This document shows positions 1-6,521 of a DNA stretch of 24,594 nucleotides, one piece after another. The translations under genes were made by a program, and so were the position numbers. Every line of letters starts with the position of its first letter. The stretch's first letter is position 1. The notes below the pieces were generated by a model. The model ran no database searches, had not been told where the DNA came from, and saw only the letters and a list, made by a program, of their open reading frames with translations. The stretch comes from an uncultured Oscillospiraceae bacterium (GTDB lineage Bacteria > Bacillota > Clostridia > Oscillospirales > Oscillospiraceae): NCBI GenBank assembly GCA_947630345.1, contig CANRHF010000005.1:1-24594 (forward strand), read 5' to 3'.

Positions 1-336
1 ATGGCCAAAAAGCGGATCAAGACCTACTCCGGCGGCATGAAGCAGCGGCTGGGCATCGCCCAGGCCCTGCTGAACGATCCGAGGCTGCTGATCGTGGACG
101 AGCCCACGGCGGGCCTGGACCCCAAGGAGCGGGTCCGGTTCCGCAAGCTCCTGGCCCAGTTGGGACAGGACACCATCGTGCTGCTCTCCACCCACATTGT
201 CTCCGACGTGGAGCACATTGCGGACCGGATGCTGATGATGTCCAGCGGCCGGTTCATCATGGACGAGCCCTGGGACAAGACCCGGACGGATCTGGAACAC
301 CTGTTTTTGGAGGAATTTGGAGGGATGGAGGAATGA
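1..336 (+). CDS. ABC transporter ATP-binding protein, C-terminal part (cut by window edge)
   Basis: This is the C-terminal half of an ABC ATPase that powers the permease encoded next. Visible are the ABC signature SGGMKQR (residues 11-17 of the fragment), the Walker B strand LLIVDEP with its catalytic Glu, the D-loop GLDP, and the H-loop His in STHIV. The Walker A motif and Q-loop are missing because the reading frame is already open at base 1, so the ATG at 1 is an internal Met and not a start. The stop overlaps the next start by four bases (ATGA), which indicates translational coupling. The family is the ABC-2 type exporter ATPases (antibiotic, lipid or peptide export); the substrate cannot be read from this fragment. 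Confidence 0.93.
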   Translation: MAKKRIKTYSGGMKQRLGIAQALLNDPRLLIVDEPTAGLDPKERVRFRKLLAQLGQDTIVLLSTHIVSDVEHIADRMLMMSSGRFIMDEPWDKTRTDLEHLFLEEFGGMEE

Positions 337-1655
337 GCGGATTTGGTTCGCTGTTTTCCTATGAGCTGAAGAAGCTCTGGATGCGGCCGCTGCTGTGGGT
401 GGTGCTGGGGAGCCTGCTGTTTTTGAATCTCCGGGGCATGTACAGAGACTATGTAGGCTACACGGGTACGACGCCCTATGTCATTGTGGACGAAAACGGC
501 CAAAGGCAGGAGCTGGAGTTGGACACCAGCGGGAGCGACCGGCGGCAAATGGAGGGGGGCCGGGCCCTGGCCGGAACGAAGATCGACGACGCTTTCTTCC
601 GCCGGGCCCAGGAGACCATCCCCCTGGACAAGGAGCCCTACTACATCGACCGGTATTTTTTGGAGAACGACGCCAGCTACTACGGGTTTTATCGGGAATT
701 TCCGGCGTATCTGAAGCATAACACGGCGGCGGAATTCTATCAAATGCGCAGCGATCAGATCCAGGGGCTGTTCAGCGGCCTGGACAAGGATTCCCGGGCC
801 TACTGGGAGGAACGGGAGGCGGAGGTGGAAAAGCCCTTCGTCTACCAGCCCATCACCGGCATGGAGGCGCTGGATTTTCGAGTTGGGTCGCTGGGAAATT
901 ACGTTCCCGTTCTGGGCGGGGCGGCGCTGTGTGACCTCTTTGCCCAGGAGCGGCGGAACCGCATGGAAGCGCTGCTGTTCAGTACGAAACGGGGAAAGGG
1001 GCGATTGTTCTGGGCCAAGGCCCTGGCCGGGATGGCGACGGCGGCAGGCGGGGTGCTACTGATCCTCGGAGCGCTGACGGCGGAAGAGCTGGCCCTCTAT
1101 GGGACCGGAGGATGGACCGGGGCGATCCAGCTGCATCTGGGCTTTTGGACCAGCAGTCTGGCCCTCACCATGGGCCAGCTGGTGTGGATCGAAATGCTGA
1201 TCGTCACGGTCTACGCCCTGCTTACCGGGCTGCTGGCGGCGGCGATCTCCGCTCTGACCGGCAGCGGTGTGGCGGCCCTGGCCACCACGACGGCGGTGAT
1301 GTTTCTTCCGGTGCTTGTCGGGCCCGACAGCGGCTGGGCGCGGTTGCTGCCCGAGCGGCTGCTCAATTCCATGAATCTGTGCGGGAGCCTGTTTCTCTGG
1401 AGCTTCTCCGGAGTCCAGCTGAACCTGTACCAGACCGGGATCCTGCTGTATTCCAGCCTGGCGGCGGCGCTGTTCGGCCTGTGTGGCCTATTTTGGCTGC
1501 TGTTCTGGGCCCGGCCCGGCCAAACCGGCGGCATCCGAACCGGGGGAGCCGGCGGGCGGTGGCTGGAAGCCGGGCCGTCCCGGCGGAGCGGGCCGACTTC
1601 CAATGCCCGCCGGGTTTCCCCGGCGGAGAGAGAAGAAAGGAGCGGGGATCGATGA
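333..1655 (+). CDS. ABC-2 type transporter permease-like membrane protein
   Basis: A 440-aa membrane protein, most likely the permease partner of the upstream ATPase. One hydrophobic segment lies near the N-terminus (about residues 15-33). It is followed by a hydrophilic, probably extracellular region (about 40-190), then a cluster of hydrophobic segments between about 210 and 390 (for example the stretch containing GLLAAAISALTG). This one-helix, large loop, helix-bundle layout is usual for ABC-2 permeases. The last ~45 residues are Gly/Arg/Pro-rich and of low complexity, overlap the ribosome site of the next gene and look like an unstructured or recently extended tail. The gene starts in the ATGA overlap with the ATPase and ends in another ATGA overlap with the transglutaminase gene, so all three form one operon. 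The substrate is unknown. Confidence 0.82.
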   Translation: MSGFGSLFSYELKKLWMRPLLWVVLGSLLFLNLRGMYRDYVGYTGTTPYVIVDENGQRQELELDTSGSDRRQMEGGRALAGTKIDDAFFRRAQETIPLDKEPYYIDRYFLENDASYYGFYREFPAYLKHNTAAEFYQMRSDQIQGLFSGLDKDSRAYWEEREAEVEKPFVYQPITGMEALDFRVGSLGNYVPVLGGAALCDLFAQERRNRMEALLFSTKRGKGRLFWAKALAGMATAAGGVLLILGALTAEELALYGTGGWTGAIQLHLGFWTSSLALTMGQLVWIEMLIVTVYALLTGLLAAAISALTGSGVAALATTTAVMFLPVLVGPDSGWARLLPERLLNSMNLCGSLFLWSFSGVQLNLYQTGILLYSSLAAALFGLCGLFWLLFWARPGQTGGIRTGGAGGRWLEAGPSRRSGPTSNARRVSPAEREERSGDR

Positions 1656-2416
1656 AACGGGTACTGTTATGGGGTGTGGCGCTGGCTGCGGCGGCGCTGC
1701 TTCTCCTCCATGGCAGGGAGCTGCTGCCATGGCTCCATGTGAGCGCCCAAAAGGACCAGGTGACGCGGATCGCCGGGGAAACGGCGCAGGAGCCCCATTT
1801 TTCCGGCCTCAACGATCTGGAGGCGGCGGTGGACGCCCCGCCGGACTATACTCAGGGCGTCCAAGCCCTGGACGGGGCGGGGGAGGAGCTGGCCTTTACC
1901 TACGACGATTCCGGGGTGGACCTTTCCACCCAGGGTACATACTATGTGACCTACACCGCCTGGGACGCCGCTGGGAATCCCATTACCGCCCGGCGGCAGG
2001 TGGATGTGAACCATACCATGGCGGAGACCGAAAGCGTGGTGGTCTGGCTGGCGGGGGAGTGCGAAGACGACCCGCTGTCCATCAAATGCTATATCCGGGA
2101 TCACATCTACTATAATTCCAACTACGGCGCCGGGGACCCGGTGTGGTACGGCATCAACCACGGCATCGGCAACTGCTACGTCCACGCTCGGGTCCTCCAG
2201 GAGGTGCTGGAATACAAGGGCTACAATACCCAGCTCATCTGGACCACGGACAGAACCCATTATTGGGTCCTGGTGGACATGGGCGGCTGCTGGCGGCACC
2301 TGGACGCCACCCCCGGCGCGTCCCACGGCTGGACGGAGCTGATGACCGACCAGGAGCGCTTGGCCTCCCTGGACGGCCGCACCTGGGACGTTTCCCAGTG
2401 GCCCGCCTGCGAATAA
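1652..2416 (+). CDS. Membrane-anchored transglutaminase-like protein with an Ig-like domain
   Basis: A 254-aa protein with an N-terminal signal/anchor (Lys-Arg followed by a hydrophobic run, residues ~4-20). Residues ~65-120 resemble the bacterial Ig-like DUF5011 fold, with the typical VTYTAWDAAGNP strand. Residues ~150-230 form a transglutaminase-like Cys protease core: Cys in GNCYVHA, His in THYWV and Asp in HLDATPG make the triad. Such extracytoplasmic proteins act as peptidases or crosslinkers, or bind cell-wall peptides. The frame is open further upstream (to 1112), but that part lies inside the permease gene; the ATG at 1652, preceded by AAAGGAG and coupled by an ATGA overlap, is the start. 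Co-translation with an ABC exporter suggests processing or handling of an exported product, which is inference. Confidence 0.85.
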   Translation: MKRVLLWGVALAAAALLLLHGRELLPWLHVSAQKDQVTRIAGETAQEPHFSGLNDLEAAVDAPPDYTQGVQALDGAGEELAFTYDDSGVDLSTQGTYYVTYTAWDAAGNPITARRQVDVNHTMAETESVVVWLAGECEDDPLSIKCYIRDHIYYNSNYGAGDPVWYGINHGIGNCYVHARVLQEVLEYKGYNTQLIWTTDRTHYWVLVDMGGCWRHLDATPGASHGWTELMTDQERLASLDGRTWDVSQWPACE

Positions 2417-2448
2417 AAAAGAAAAGGGCCCCGGCAGCGCCGGGGCCC
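2411..2448 (-). terminator. Rho-independent terminator of the efp/CD1247-like operon
   Basis: A perfect 10-bp GC stem (2426-2435 with 2439-2448, loop AGC) is followed on the minus strand by a T-rich run (2425 down to 2412). It sits just after the minus-strand gene at 2465. The plus side of the stem has only a short A/T flank, so it is a weaker terminator for the convergent transglutaminase operon. Confidence 0.85.
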
Positions 2449-2464
2449 AAAAATTATAGGGGGG

Positions 2465-2929
2465 TTACTCCTGATCGTCCTCGTCTTCGGTGGCGAATTC
2501 CAGGGTCTCGCCGCAGGCGGGGCAGACGATGGAACCCTTGTCCAACGTGGCCTCGTCAAAATCGATGACGTTGCCGCAGGGGCACTTCACCTCGTAGATG
2601 GTCTCGTCGTCGGGGCCAAACTCAACGTAATCGTCCTCGTCTTCCTCGTCGTCGTCGTCGTCCTCGTCCTCGTCGTCGTAATCGTCTTCGTCCTCGTCGT
2701 CCTCATCATCGTCTATGATGTAGTCCTCGATGGCGTCCAGGTCGTCCTCGATCTCATCCAGCTCGTCGGAGATGGCGATGGTGGTCTCCTCCACGTCGGA
2801 CAGCTTCCGGGTCACATCCCCCAGCAGCTCCACCACGGCGGCGAGGATCTTCCCCTCGTTGGTGGTGGTGTCCAGCTTCATGCCCTCCATCAGGCCCTTG
2901 AGGTAGGCGGCTTTTTCGGTAATGGTCAT
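2465..2929 (-). CDS. CD1247-like protein: acidic linker plus C-terminal zinc ribbon
   Basis: A 154-aa protein with three parts. Residues 1-75 are a helical domain similar to the N-terminus of Clostridioides CD1247-type proteins (starts MTITEKAAYLKGLMEG). Residues ~76-105 are almost entirely Asp/Glu. Residues ~113-143 hold four cysteines in CPC...CPAC spacing, a probable zinc ribbon. The first domain has heptad-like spacing and may be a coiled coil. The function is not established; homologues are sometimes labelled transcriptional regulators without proof. The start at 2929 has a GGAGGAG ribosome site that overlaps the efp stop codon, so it is translated from the efp transcript. The acidic run is long enough to be slippage-prone DNA, but the frame is intact. 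Confidence 0.82.
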   Translation of the reverse strand: MTITEKAAYLKGLMEGMKLDTTTNEGKILAAVVELLGDVTRKLSDVEETTIAISDELDEIEDDLDAIEDYIIDDDEDDEDEDDYDDEDEDDDDDEEDEDDYVEFGPDDETIYEVKCPCGNVIDFDEATLDKGSIVCPACGETLEFATEDEDDQE

Positions 2930-2938
2930 GGCTCCTCC

Positions 2939-3502
2939 TTACGATTTGGCCCGGCCCAGGTATTCGCCGGTGCTGGTGTCGATGCTGATCCGGTCGCCCT
3001 CGTTGATAAACAGAGGCACCTTGATCTCCGCGCCGGTTTCCACAGTGGCGGGCTTGGTGACGTTGGTGGCGGTGTTGCCGGCGAAGCCGGGCTCGGTGTG
3101 GGTGACGGTCAGATCTACGAACCGGGGAGACTCCAGGCCAAAGACGTTGCCCTTGTAGCTCATGACGGTGCAGACGTCGTTCTCCTTGACGAAGCGGAAG
3201 CCGTCGTCCAGCACGGACTTCTCCAGGGGCTCCAGCTCATAGGTCTCGGGGTCCATGAAGTAGTACAGCTCGCCGTCGTTGTAGGAGTACTCCATCTTTT
3301 TGCGCTCGATGTAGGCGGTGGGGTACTTGTCGTTGGGGTTGAAGGTGGTCTCAGTCACGGCGCCGGTGATGACGTTCTTCATCTTCACACGGACGAAAGC
3401 CGCGCCCTTGCCGGGCTTGACGTGCTGGAACTCGATGATCTGCATGACCTTGCCGTCCATGTCGAAGGTAACGCCGTTTCGGAAATCGCTGACAGAAATC
3501 AT
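2939..3502 (-). CDS. efp: Elongation factor P
   Basis: At 187 aa this matches the usual EF-P length (about 185). EF-P binds the ribosome next to the P-site tRNA and relieves stalling at polyproline stretches. The KOW-like domain I is at residues 1-65, with the loop PGKG placing Lys32 at the position that is modified in other bacteria (5-aminopentanol in Bacillus, beta-lysine in E. coli). The two OB domains follow, and domain III ends in the conserved ISIDTSTGEYLGRA. The start has AGGAGG at good spacing. No EpmA/EpmB-type modification gene is in the window. It is followed by a CD1247-like gene after a 9-base gap and preceded by an Xaa-Pro peptidase, a Pro-related pairing common in Clostridia. 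Confidence 0.96.
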   Translation of the reverse strand: MISVSDFRNGVTFDMDGKVMQIIEFQHVKPGKGAAFVRVKMKNVITGAVTETTFNPNDKYPTAYIERKKMEYSYNDGELYYFMDPETYELEPLEKSVLDDGFRFVKENDVCTVMSYKGNVFGLESPRFVDLTVTHTEPGFAGNTATNVTKPATVETGAEIKVPLFINEGDRISIDTSTGEYLGRAKS

Positions 3503-3557
3503 ATGAAAATCCTCCTAAATTCTCCCCTCAGGGAATTTGTCATCGTTTTACGGATAT

Positions 3558-3586
3558 ATTCTAACCGAATCCGCCCCTATTTGCAA
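3558..3586 (-). promoter_or_regulatory. Sigma-A-type promoter of efp
   Basis: On the minus strand TTGCAA (3586-3581) is separated by 17 bp from TAGAAT (3563-3558), 56 bases before the efp start. It lets efp and the CD1247-like gene be transcribed separately from the peptidase gene upstream. Confidence 0.7.
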
Positions 3587-3603
3587 GGGGAAAATGGTTT
3601 TTT

Positions 3604-4668
3604 TTACAAAATGATCAGCTCTTTCGGGCTGTGGGTGATGTCCTCGCAGCCGTCCTCGGTGAAGATCACCACGTCCTCGATCCGCACGCCGAATTTTCCC
3701 GGCAGGTAGATGCCCGGCTCGGCGGAGCAGACCATCCCCGCCTGCATAATAGTTTCGCCCCCGGCGTTGCAGCCCGGGTTCTCGTGAATTTCCAGGCCCA
3801 CGCCGTGGCCGTAGCCGTGGCCGAAGTAGGGGCCGTAGCCCGCGTCGGTGATGACCTTCCGGGCGGCGGCGTCCACCTCTTTACCCTTGACGCCGGGCCG
3901 GGTAGCGGCGATGCCGGCGGTCTGGGCCTGGGCGACGATGTCATAGATCTTCCGCATCTCCTCGGTGGCGTGGCCCACGGCCACGGTGCGGGTCATGTCG
4001 GAGCAGTAGCCCTGATACAGAACGCCAAAGTCCATGGTGATAAAGTCCCCGTCTTGCAGCTTCCGCTCGCCGGGAACGCCGTGGGGCAGGCTGGTGTTGG
4101 GCCCGGACACCACGATGGGATCAAAGGACAGCCCCTCGCCGCCGTTTTTCAGCAGGCAGTAGATCAGCTCGGCGCAGAGCTGCTTTTCCGTCATGCCGGC
4201 GTGGATCTTGGTCAGCACCTCGGTAAAGGCGGCGTCGGTGATGTCCTGGGCCTTGCGCATCCGGTCCAGCTCCCAGGGCTCCTTCACCGCCCGCAGGCTG
4301 CTGATGTCGTGATTCCGGGGGGTCAGGGCGGCGTGGAGGCGCTTTTCATACCCCAGGTACTCCGCCATGGTCAGGTAGTTTTCTTCATAGCCCAGGGTGG
4401 TGACGCAGAAGTCCTCCAGAGCCTGGTTGATCCGCTGGAAGTAGCTGTGTTCCCGATCCACCACCAGCACCTCGAAGCCCTGGATGTTGTTCTCGGCGGA
4501 CTCGATGTACCGGCTGTCCGTAAAGTACCGGCGCCCGGCTTTGGAGACGATGGCCACGCCCTCGGCGATGTCGAATTCCGCGGCGTAGAACCGGCTGTAC
4601 CGGCTGGTCAGCAGCAGACCGTCCTGCTCCTTTTCCAGCAGGGCAAGATATTTTTCCATATTCTTCAT
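3604..4668 (-). CDS. Xaa-Pro aminopeptidase-like M24 metallopeptidase
   Basis: A 354-aa cytoplasmic peptidase that removes an N-terminal residue preceding proline. The creatinase-type N-terminal domain is residues 1-~125 and the pita-bread M24 domain ~130-350. All five metal ligands are visible: Asp in MDFGV, Asp in CSDMTRT, His in GHGVGLEIHE, Glu in SAEPG and Glu in RIEDVV. The start at 4668 (MKNMEKYL) has AAGGAGG eight bases upstream and overlaps the yqeG-like stop by ATGA. A longer in-frame start at 4737 would lie inside the upstream gene and lacks a ribosome site. It sits just before efp, and both deal with proline-rich protein. Confidence 0.92.
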   Translation of the reverse strand: MKNMEKYLALLEKEQDGLLLTSRYSRFYAAEFDIAEGVAIVSKAGRRYFTDSRYIESAENNIQGFEVLVVDREHSYFQRINQALEDFCVTTLGYEENYLTMAEYLGYEKRLHAALTPRNHDISSLRAVKEPWELDRMRKAQDITDAAFTEVLTKIHAGMTEKQLCAELIYCLLKNGGEGLSFDPIVVSGPNTSLPHGVPGERKLQDGDFITMDFGVLYQGYCSDMTRTVAVGHATEEMRKIYDIVAQAQTAGIAATRPGVKGKEVDAAARKVITDAGYGPYFGHGYGHGVGLEIHENPGCNAGGETIMQAGMVCSAEPGIYLPGKFGVRIEDVVIFTEDGCEDITHSPKELIIL

Positions 4669-5162
4669 TTGTTTATCCTCCTTTTTCTGGCGGCGATAAT
4701 AAACGGCATTTCCGCTGCGTGGCGCAGCTTCAGCCATAAATTATGATTGTGAATGGCCTTCACCAAAATGGGCCTTACCCCCGCCAGATTGGCCCCCAGG
4801 GTATCGGTGTAGATCTGATCCCCCACCAGGGCGCAGTGCCGGGGGTCCTCCCCAAATAGGTCGAGGCACTGCCGGATGCCCCGGCCCAGGGGTTTTAGCG
4901 CCCCGGTGACGCAGGGAAGGTCAAATTCCTTGCAGAAGGCCCGCACCCGGTCCTTCCGGCTGTTGGACACCACGCACAGGGTGATCCCGGCCTCCTTCAT
5001 TTCCGCGAGCCAACCCACCACCTGGGGGCTGGGCCGGTCCGTGGTGTAGGGCACCAGGGTGTTGTCGAAATCCAGCATCAGCAGCCGGATATCCAGCCCC
5101 CGCAGTATCTCCGGGGTGAGGTCCGACACCTGATCGGCGATCAAACTGGGCAGAAAAGGCAT
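4665..5162 (-). CDS. YqeG family HAD IIIA-type phosphatase
   Basis: A 165-aa haloacid-dehalogenase fold protein. The HAD motifs are present in order: DFDNT with both catalytic Asp residues (about residues 28-33), the Ser motif VVSNS, the Lys motif ALKPLG, and the acidic motif VGDQIYTD. It belongs to the YqeG/GEP4-like subgroup, whose eukaryotic members are phosphatidylglycerophosphate phosphatases; the bacterial substrate is less certain. The start at 5162 has GGGAG six bases upstream. A longer in-frame ATG at 5249 would reach into the divergent gene and is upstream of the likely transcription start. It is first in the operon with the M24 peptidase. Confidence 0.9.
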   Translation of the reverse strand: MPFLPSLIADQVSDLTPEILRGLDIRLLMLDFDNTLVPYTTDRPSPQVVGWLAEMKEAGITLCVVSNSRKDRVRAFCKEFDLPCVTGALKPLGRGIRQCLDLFGEDPRHCALVGDQIYTDTLGANLAGVRPILVKAIHNHNLWLKLRHAAEMPFIIAARKRRINK

Positions 5163-5195
5163 ATCTGTCTCCCATCTGGCATAGAGTTTAACCCT

Positions 5196-5224
5196 ATTAT
5201 AGCACGGAAGGAGGCGCTTGTCCA
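5196..5224 (-). promoter_or_regulatory. Promoter of the yqeG-pepP-like operon
   Basis: The minus strand reads TGGACA (5224-5219), 17 bp, TATAAT (5201-5196), ending 34 bases before the yqeG-like ATG. The -35 box covers the first base of the start codon of the divergent gene at 5224, and the spacer covers that gene's ribosome site. Confidence 0.72.
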
Positions 5225-5916
5225 TGGCTTTGCCGGTATATCTTGCCATGACGGCGGCGGATTTTTCTCATTCTCCCGTCCCGCCGCCCCGGATGGCGTG
5301 GATGTCCTGCCATTTTTCACCCGCGGGGCCGGGACTTTCCAATCTGCCGGAGGCGCTGCTCCCCGGGTCGGTGCTGATGCTGGACGACAGCCTGCCCCTC
5401 CAGGGCCACGATCCGGCCCTGGTGGCGGCCACGCTGGGGGACCTGGCGGAGCGGTTTTCCTGCGCCGGGATTCTACTGGACTTCCAGCGGCCGCCCACGG
5501 AGGATGCCCGTCAGGTGGTGCGCCGGGTGACGGCGCTGCCCTGGCCGGTGGGGGTGTCCTGGGAGCATTGGCAGGGGAGCGGCGGGGTATTTTTGCCGCC
5601 GCCTCCGCCGGATTGCCCCCTGGAGCGCTATCTATCCCCCTGGCGGGGACAGAAAATTTGGCTGGAGGCGGCGTTGAGCGCCCGGCGGATCGAGGTAACG
5701 GCCCAGGGGGCGAAAGCAACCGAGGTATGGCCCCCGGAGGGGGTAGGGCGGAGGCTCCCAGGGCTTCACTGCCGTATTCTTCAGGAAGCTGGACCCGGAT
5801 GGGCTGCGTTTACCCTCTGGCGGGAACCGGAGGATTTAGATACATTATTAAATGAAGCGGAAAAAAGAGGCGTCAAAATGGCGCTGGGACTCTTCCAAGA
5901 GCTGGGAGAAGGCTAA
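5224..5916 (+). CDS. Protein of unknown function (230 aa)
   Basis: I do not recognise this family. The protein is soluble, with no clear signal peptide or membrane span. It begins MALPVYLAMTAADF and contains a strand-like segment GILLDFQRP (about residues 79-87), followed by helices and further strands. The alternation and the LLDFQ segment recall TIM-barrel glycoside-hydrolase-like folds, and the size would suit a small or partial barrel; this is only a suggestion. The ATG at 5224 is chosen because GGAAGGAGG ends nine bases upstream; the TTG at 5218 is too close. It is transcribed divergently from the yqeG-like operon and followed by a strong hairpin. Confidence 0.72.
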   Translation: MALPVYLAMTAADFSHSPVPPPRMAWMSCHFSPAGPGLSNLPEALLPGSVLMLDDSLPLQGHDPALVAATLGDLAERFSCAGILLDFQRPPTEDARQVVRRVTALPWPVGVSWEHWQGSGGVFLPPPPPDCPLERYLSPWRGQKIWLEAALSARRIEVTAQGAKATEVWPPEGVGRRLPGLHCRILQEAGPGWAAFTLWREPEDLDTLLNEAEKRGVKMALGLFQELGEG

Positions 5917-5942
5917 ACGATGAAACATTGTTAAAACAGAGT

Positions 5943-5975
5943 TCAAGGGCCCTGCCTTCCCGGCAGGGCCCTTGA
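5943..5975. terminator. Perfect 14-bp hairpin after the unknown gene
   Basis: Arms 5943-5956 and 5962-5975 pair perfectly around a five-base loop. There is no U-run on the plus side; the minus side has a modest T-rich flank (TGTTTTAA). It may end the transcript of the 5224 gene and insulate the promoter whose -35 box begins inside the right arm at 5972. Confidence 0.5.
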
Positions 5976-6000
5976 CAAGCTTTACATAATGTGTTAATAT
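5972..6000 (+). promoter_or_regulatory. Promoter of peptide mRNA A
   Basis: TTGACA (5972-5977), 17 bp, TAATAT (5995-6000). The predicted transcript begins near 6007 with TGTGGAGACC and gives a leader of about 130 nt before the peptide start at 6136. Confidence 0.7.
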
Positions 6001-6006
6001 TCGACA

Positions 6007-6135
6007 TGTGGAGACCACGCTTCTGTTTTACAAAAGCGGTGGCGGAAAAAGACGGCGCCTGTCCCGACAAGGGGGAGGTGATTACATAGCTCTCATCGGG
6101 GGGAGAAATTCCGCGCGAAAGGGGGCATGTGAAGC
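6007..6135 (+). promoter_or_regulatory. Structured leader of peptide mRNA A
   Basis: A leader of about 130 nt. TGTGGAGACC (6007-6016) and AAAGACGGCGCC (6048-6059) are exact reverse complements of 6325-6334 and 6312-6323 downstream of the peptide gene, so the mRNA could close on itself. Between them is an imperfect hairpin (6017-6022 with 6034-6040). Two blocks are conserved in locus B's leader: GACGGCGCCTGTCCCG (6051-6066) and AGGGGGAGGTGAT (6070-6082). The second looks like a Shine-Dalgarno site but lies over 50 bases before the start, before the tiny frame GTG-ATT-ACA-TAG. Confidence 0.6.
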
Positions 6136-6231
6136 ATGGATCTGTTGTCCATTCTGGCAAACCTGTGTACGATCATCGAATTTATTGCTTCGGTGATCAG
6201 CAGGATCCGGAACCGTGACACAGAAAAGTGA
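6136..6231 (+). CDS. Small membrane peptide A, putative type I toxin (31 aa)
   Basis: A 31-aa peptide. A hydrophobic helix spans residues 3-22 and contains LANLCTIIEF; the C-terminal tail is charged (RIRNRDTEK). The ATG at 6136 has a GGGGG ribosome site ten bases upstream, and an in-frame stop (ATG-TGA) just before it fixes the start. The peptide is clearly related to the one at 10139-10240: both begin MDL, share LANxCTIIEF, have an IxRIx turn into the charged tail and end EK. Short membrane peptides with a basic tail and a convergent antisense RNA over the 3' end are typical of type I toxins such as TxpA and BsrG, or Fst. I cannot match this sequence to those families. Toxicity is inferred from architecture only. 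Confidence 0.75.
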   Translation: MDLLSILANLCTIIEFIASVISRIRNRDTEK

Positions 6232-6333
6232 GCCGTCTGTCACACCAGGCGGCTCACCTGATTAAGCCGGAGAAGCAATCCGCTTAATCAACGTGTCAGC
6301 TGATTGTTTGTGGCGCCGTCTTTGGGTCTCCAC
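6222..6333 (-). ncRNA. Antisense RNA A1, putative antitoxin RNA
   Basis: A predicted RNA of about 112 nt, convergent with peptide gene A. It would start near 6333, pass through a hairpin (6259-6267 with 6282-6290 plus extra pairs) and end at a 12-bp hairpin (6228-6239 with 6246-6257, one wobble) followed by TTTT on the minus strand. The terminator overlaps the peptide's stop codon, so the RNA is complementary to the last codons and the 3' untranslated part. Its 5' end carries the same GTGGAGACC and AAAGACGGCGCC elements as the mRNA leader. Confidence 0.7.
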
Positions 6334-6339
6334 ACTTTT

Positions 6340-6368
6340 ATTATAACGTCGGAGCCCACGAATGTCAA
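6340..6368 (-). promoter_or_regulatory. Consensus promoter of antisense RNA A1
   Basis: On the minus strand TTGACA (6368-6363), 17 bp, TATAAT (6345-6340): both boxes match the sigma-A consensus fully. It is a better match than the mRNA promoter at 5972, as expected if the antisense RNA must be in excess. Confidence 0.85.
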
Positions 6369-6377
6369 TACCCAATT

Positions 6378-6486
6378 AAAAGTGAGCCGTCTGTCACAGC
6401 AGGCGGCTCACCTGATTAAGCCGGAGTACCAATCCGCTTAATCACTGTGATGCCAATCGTTTGTGGCGCCGTCTTTGGGTCTCCAC
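6378..6486 (-). ncRNA. Antisense RNA A2, orphan antitoxin copy
   Basis: The second copy of the RNA unit, without a peptide gene of its own. It keeps the terminator hairpin (6382-6393 with 6400-6411, T-rich on the minus side) and the same 5' elements. The predicted start is near 6486. Over most of its length it remains complementary to the 3' region of mRNA A and could act on it in trans. Confidence 0.65.
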
Positions 6487-6492
6487 ACTTTT

Positions 6493-6521
6493 ATTATAGC
6501 GGCGGGGGCCGCAAATGTCAA
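6493..6521 (-). promoter_or_regulatory. Consensus promoter of antisense RNA A2
   Basis: On the minus strand TTGACA (6521-6516), 17 bp, TATAAT (6498-6493). Both boxes remain perfect although the spacer has diverged from copy A1, which suggests selection to keep it active. Confidence 0.8.

Noticed and set aside
6136..6231. Peptide A as a leaderless bacteriocin or a holin
   Set aside because: There are no immunity, export or phage genes nearby; the convergent antisense RNA, repeated in locus B, fits a type I toxin better. The alternative is not excluded.
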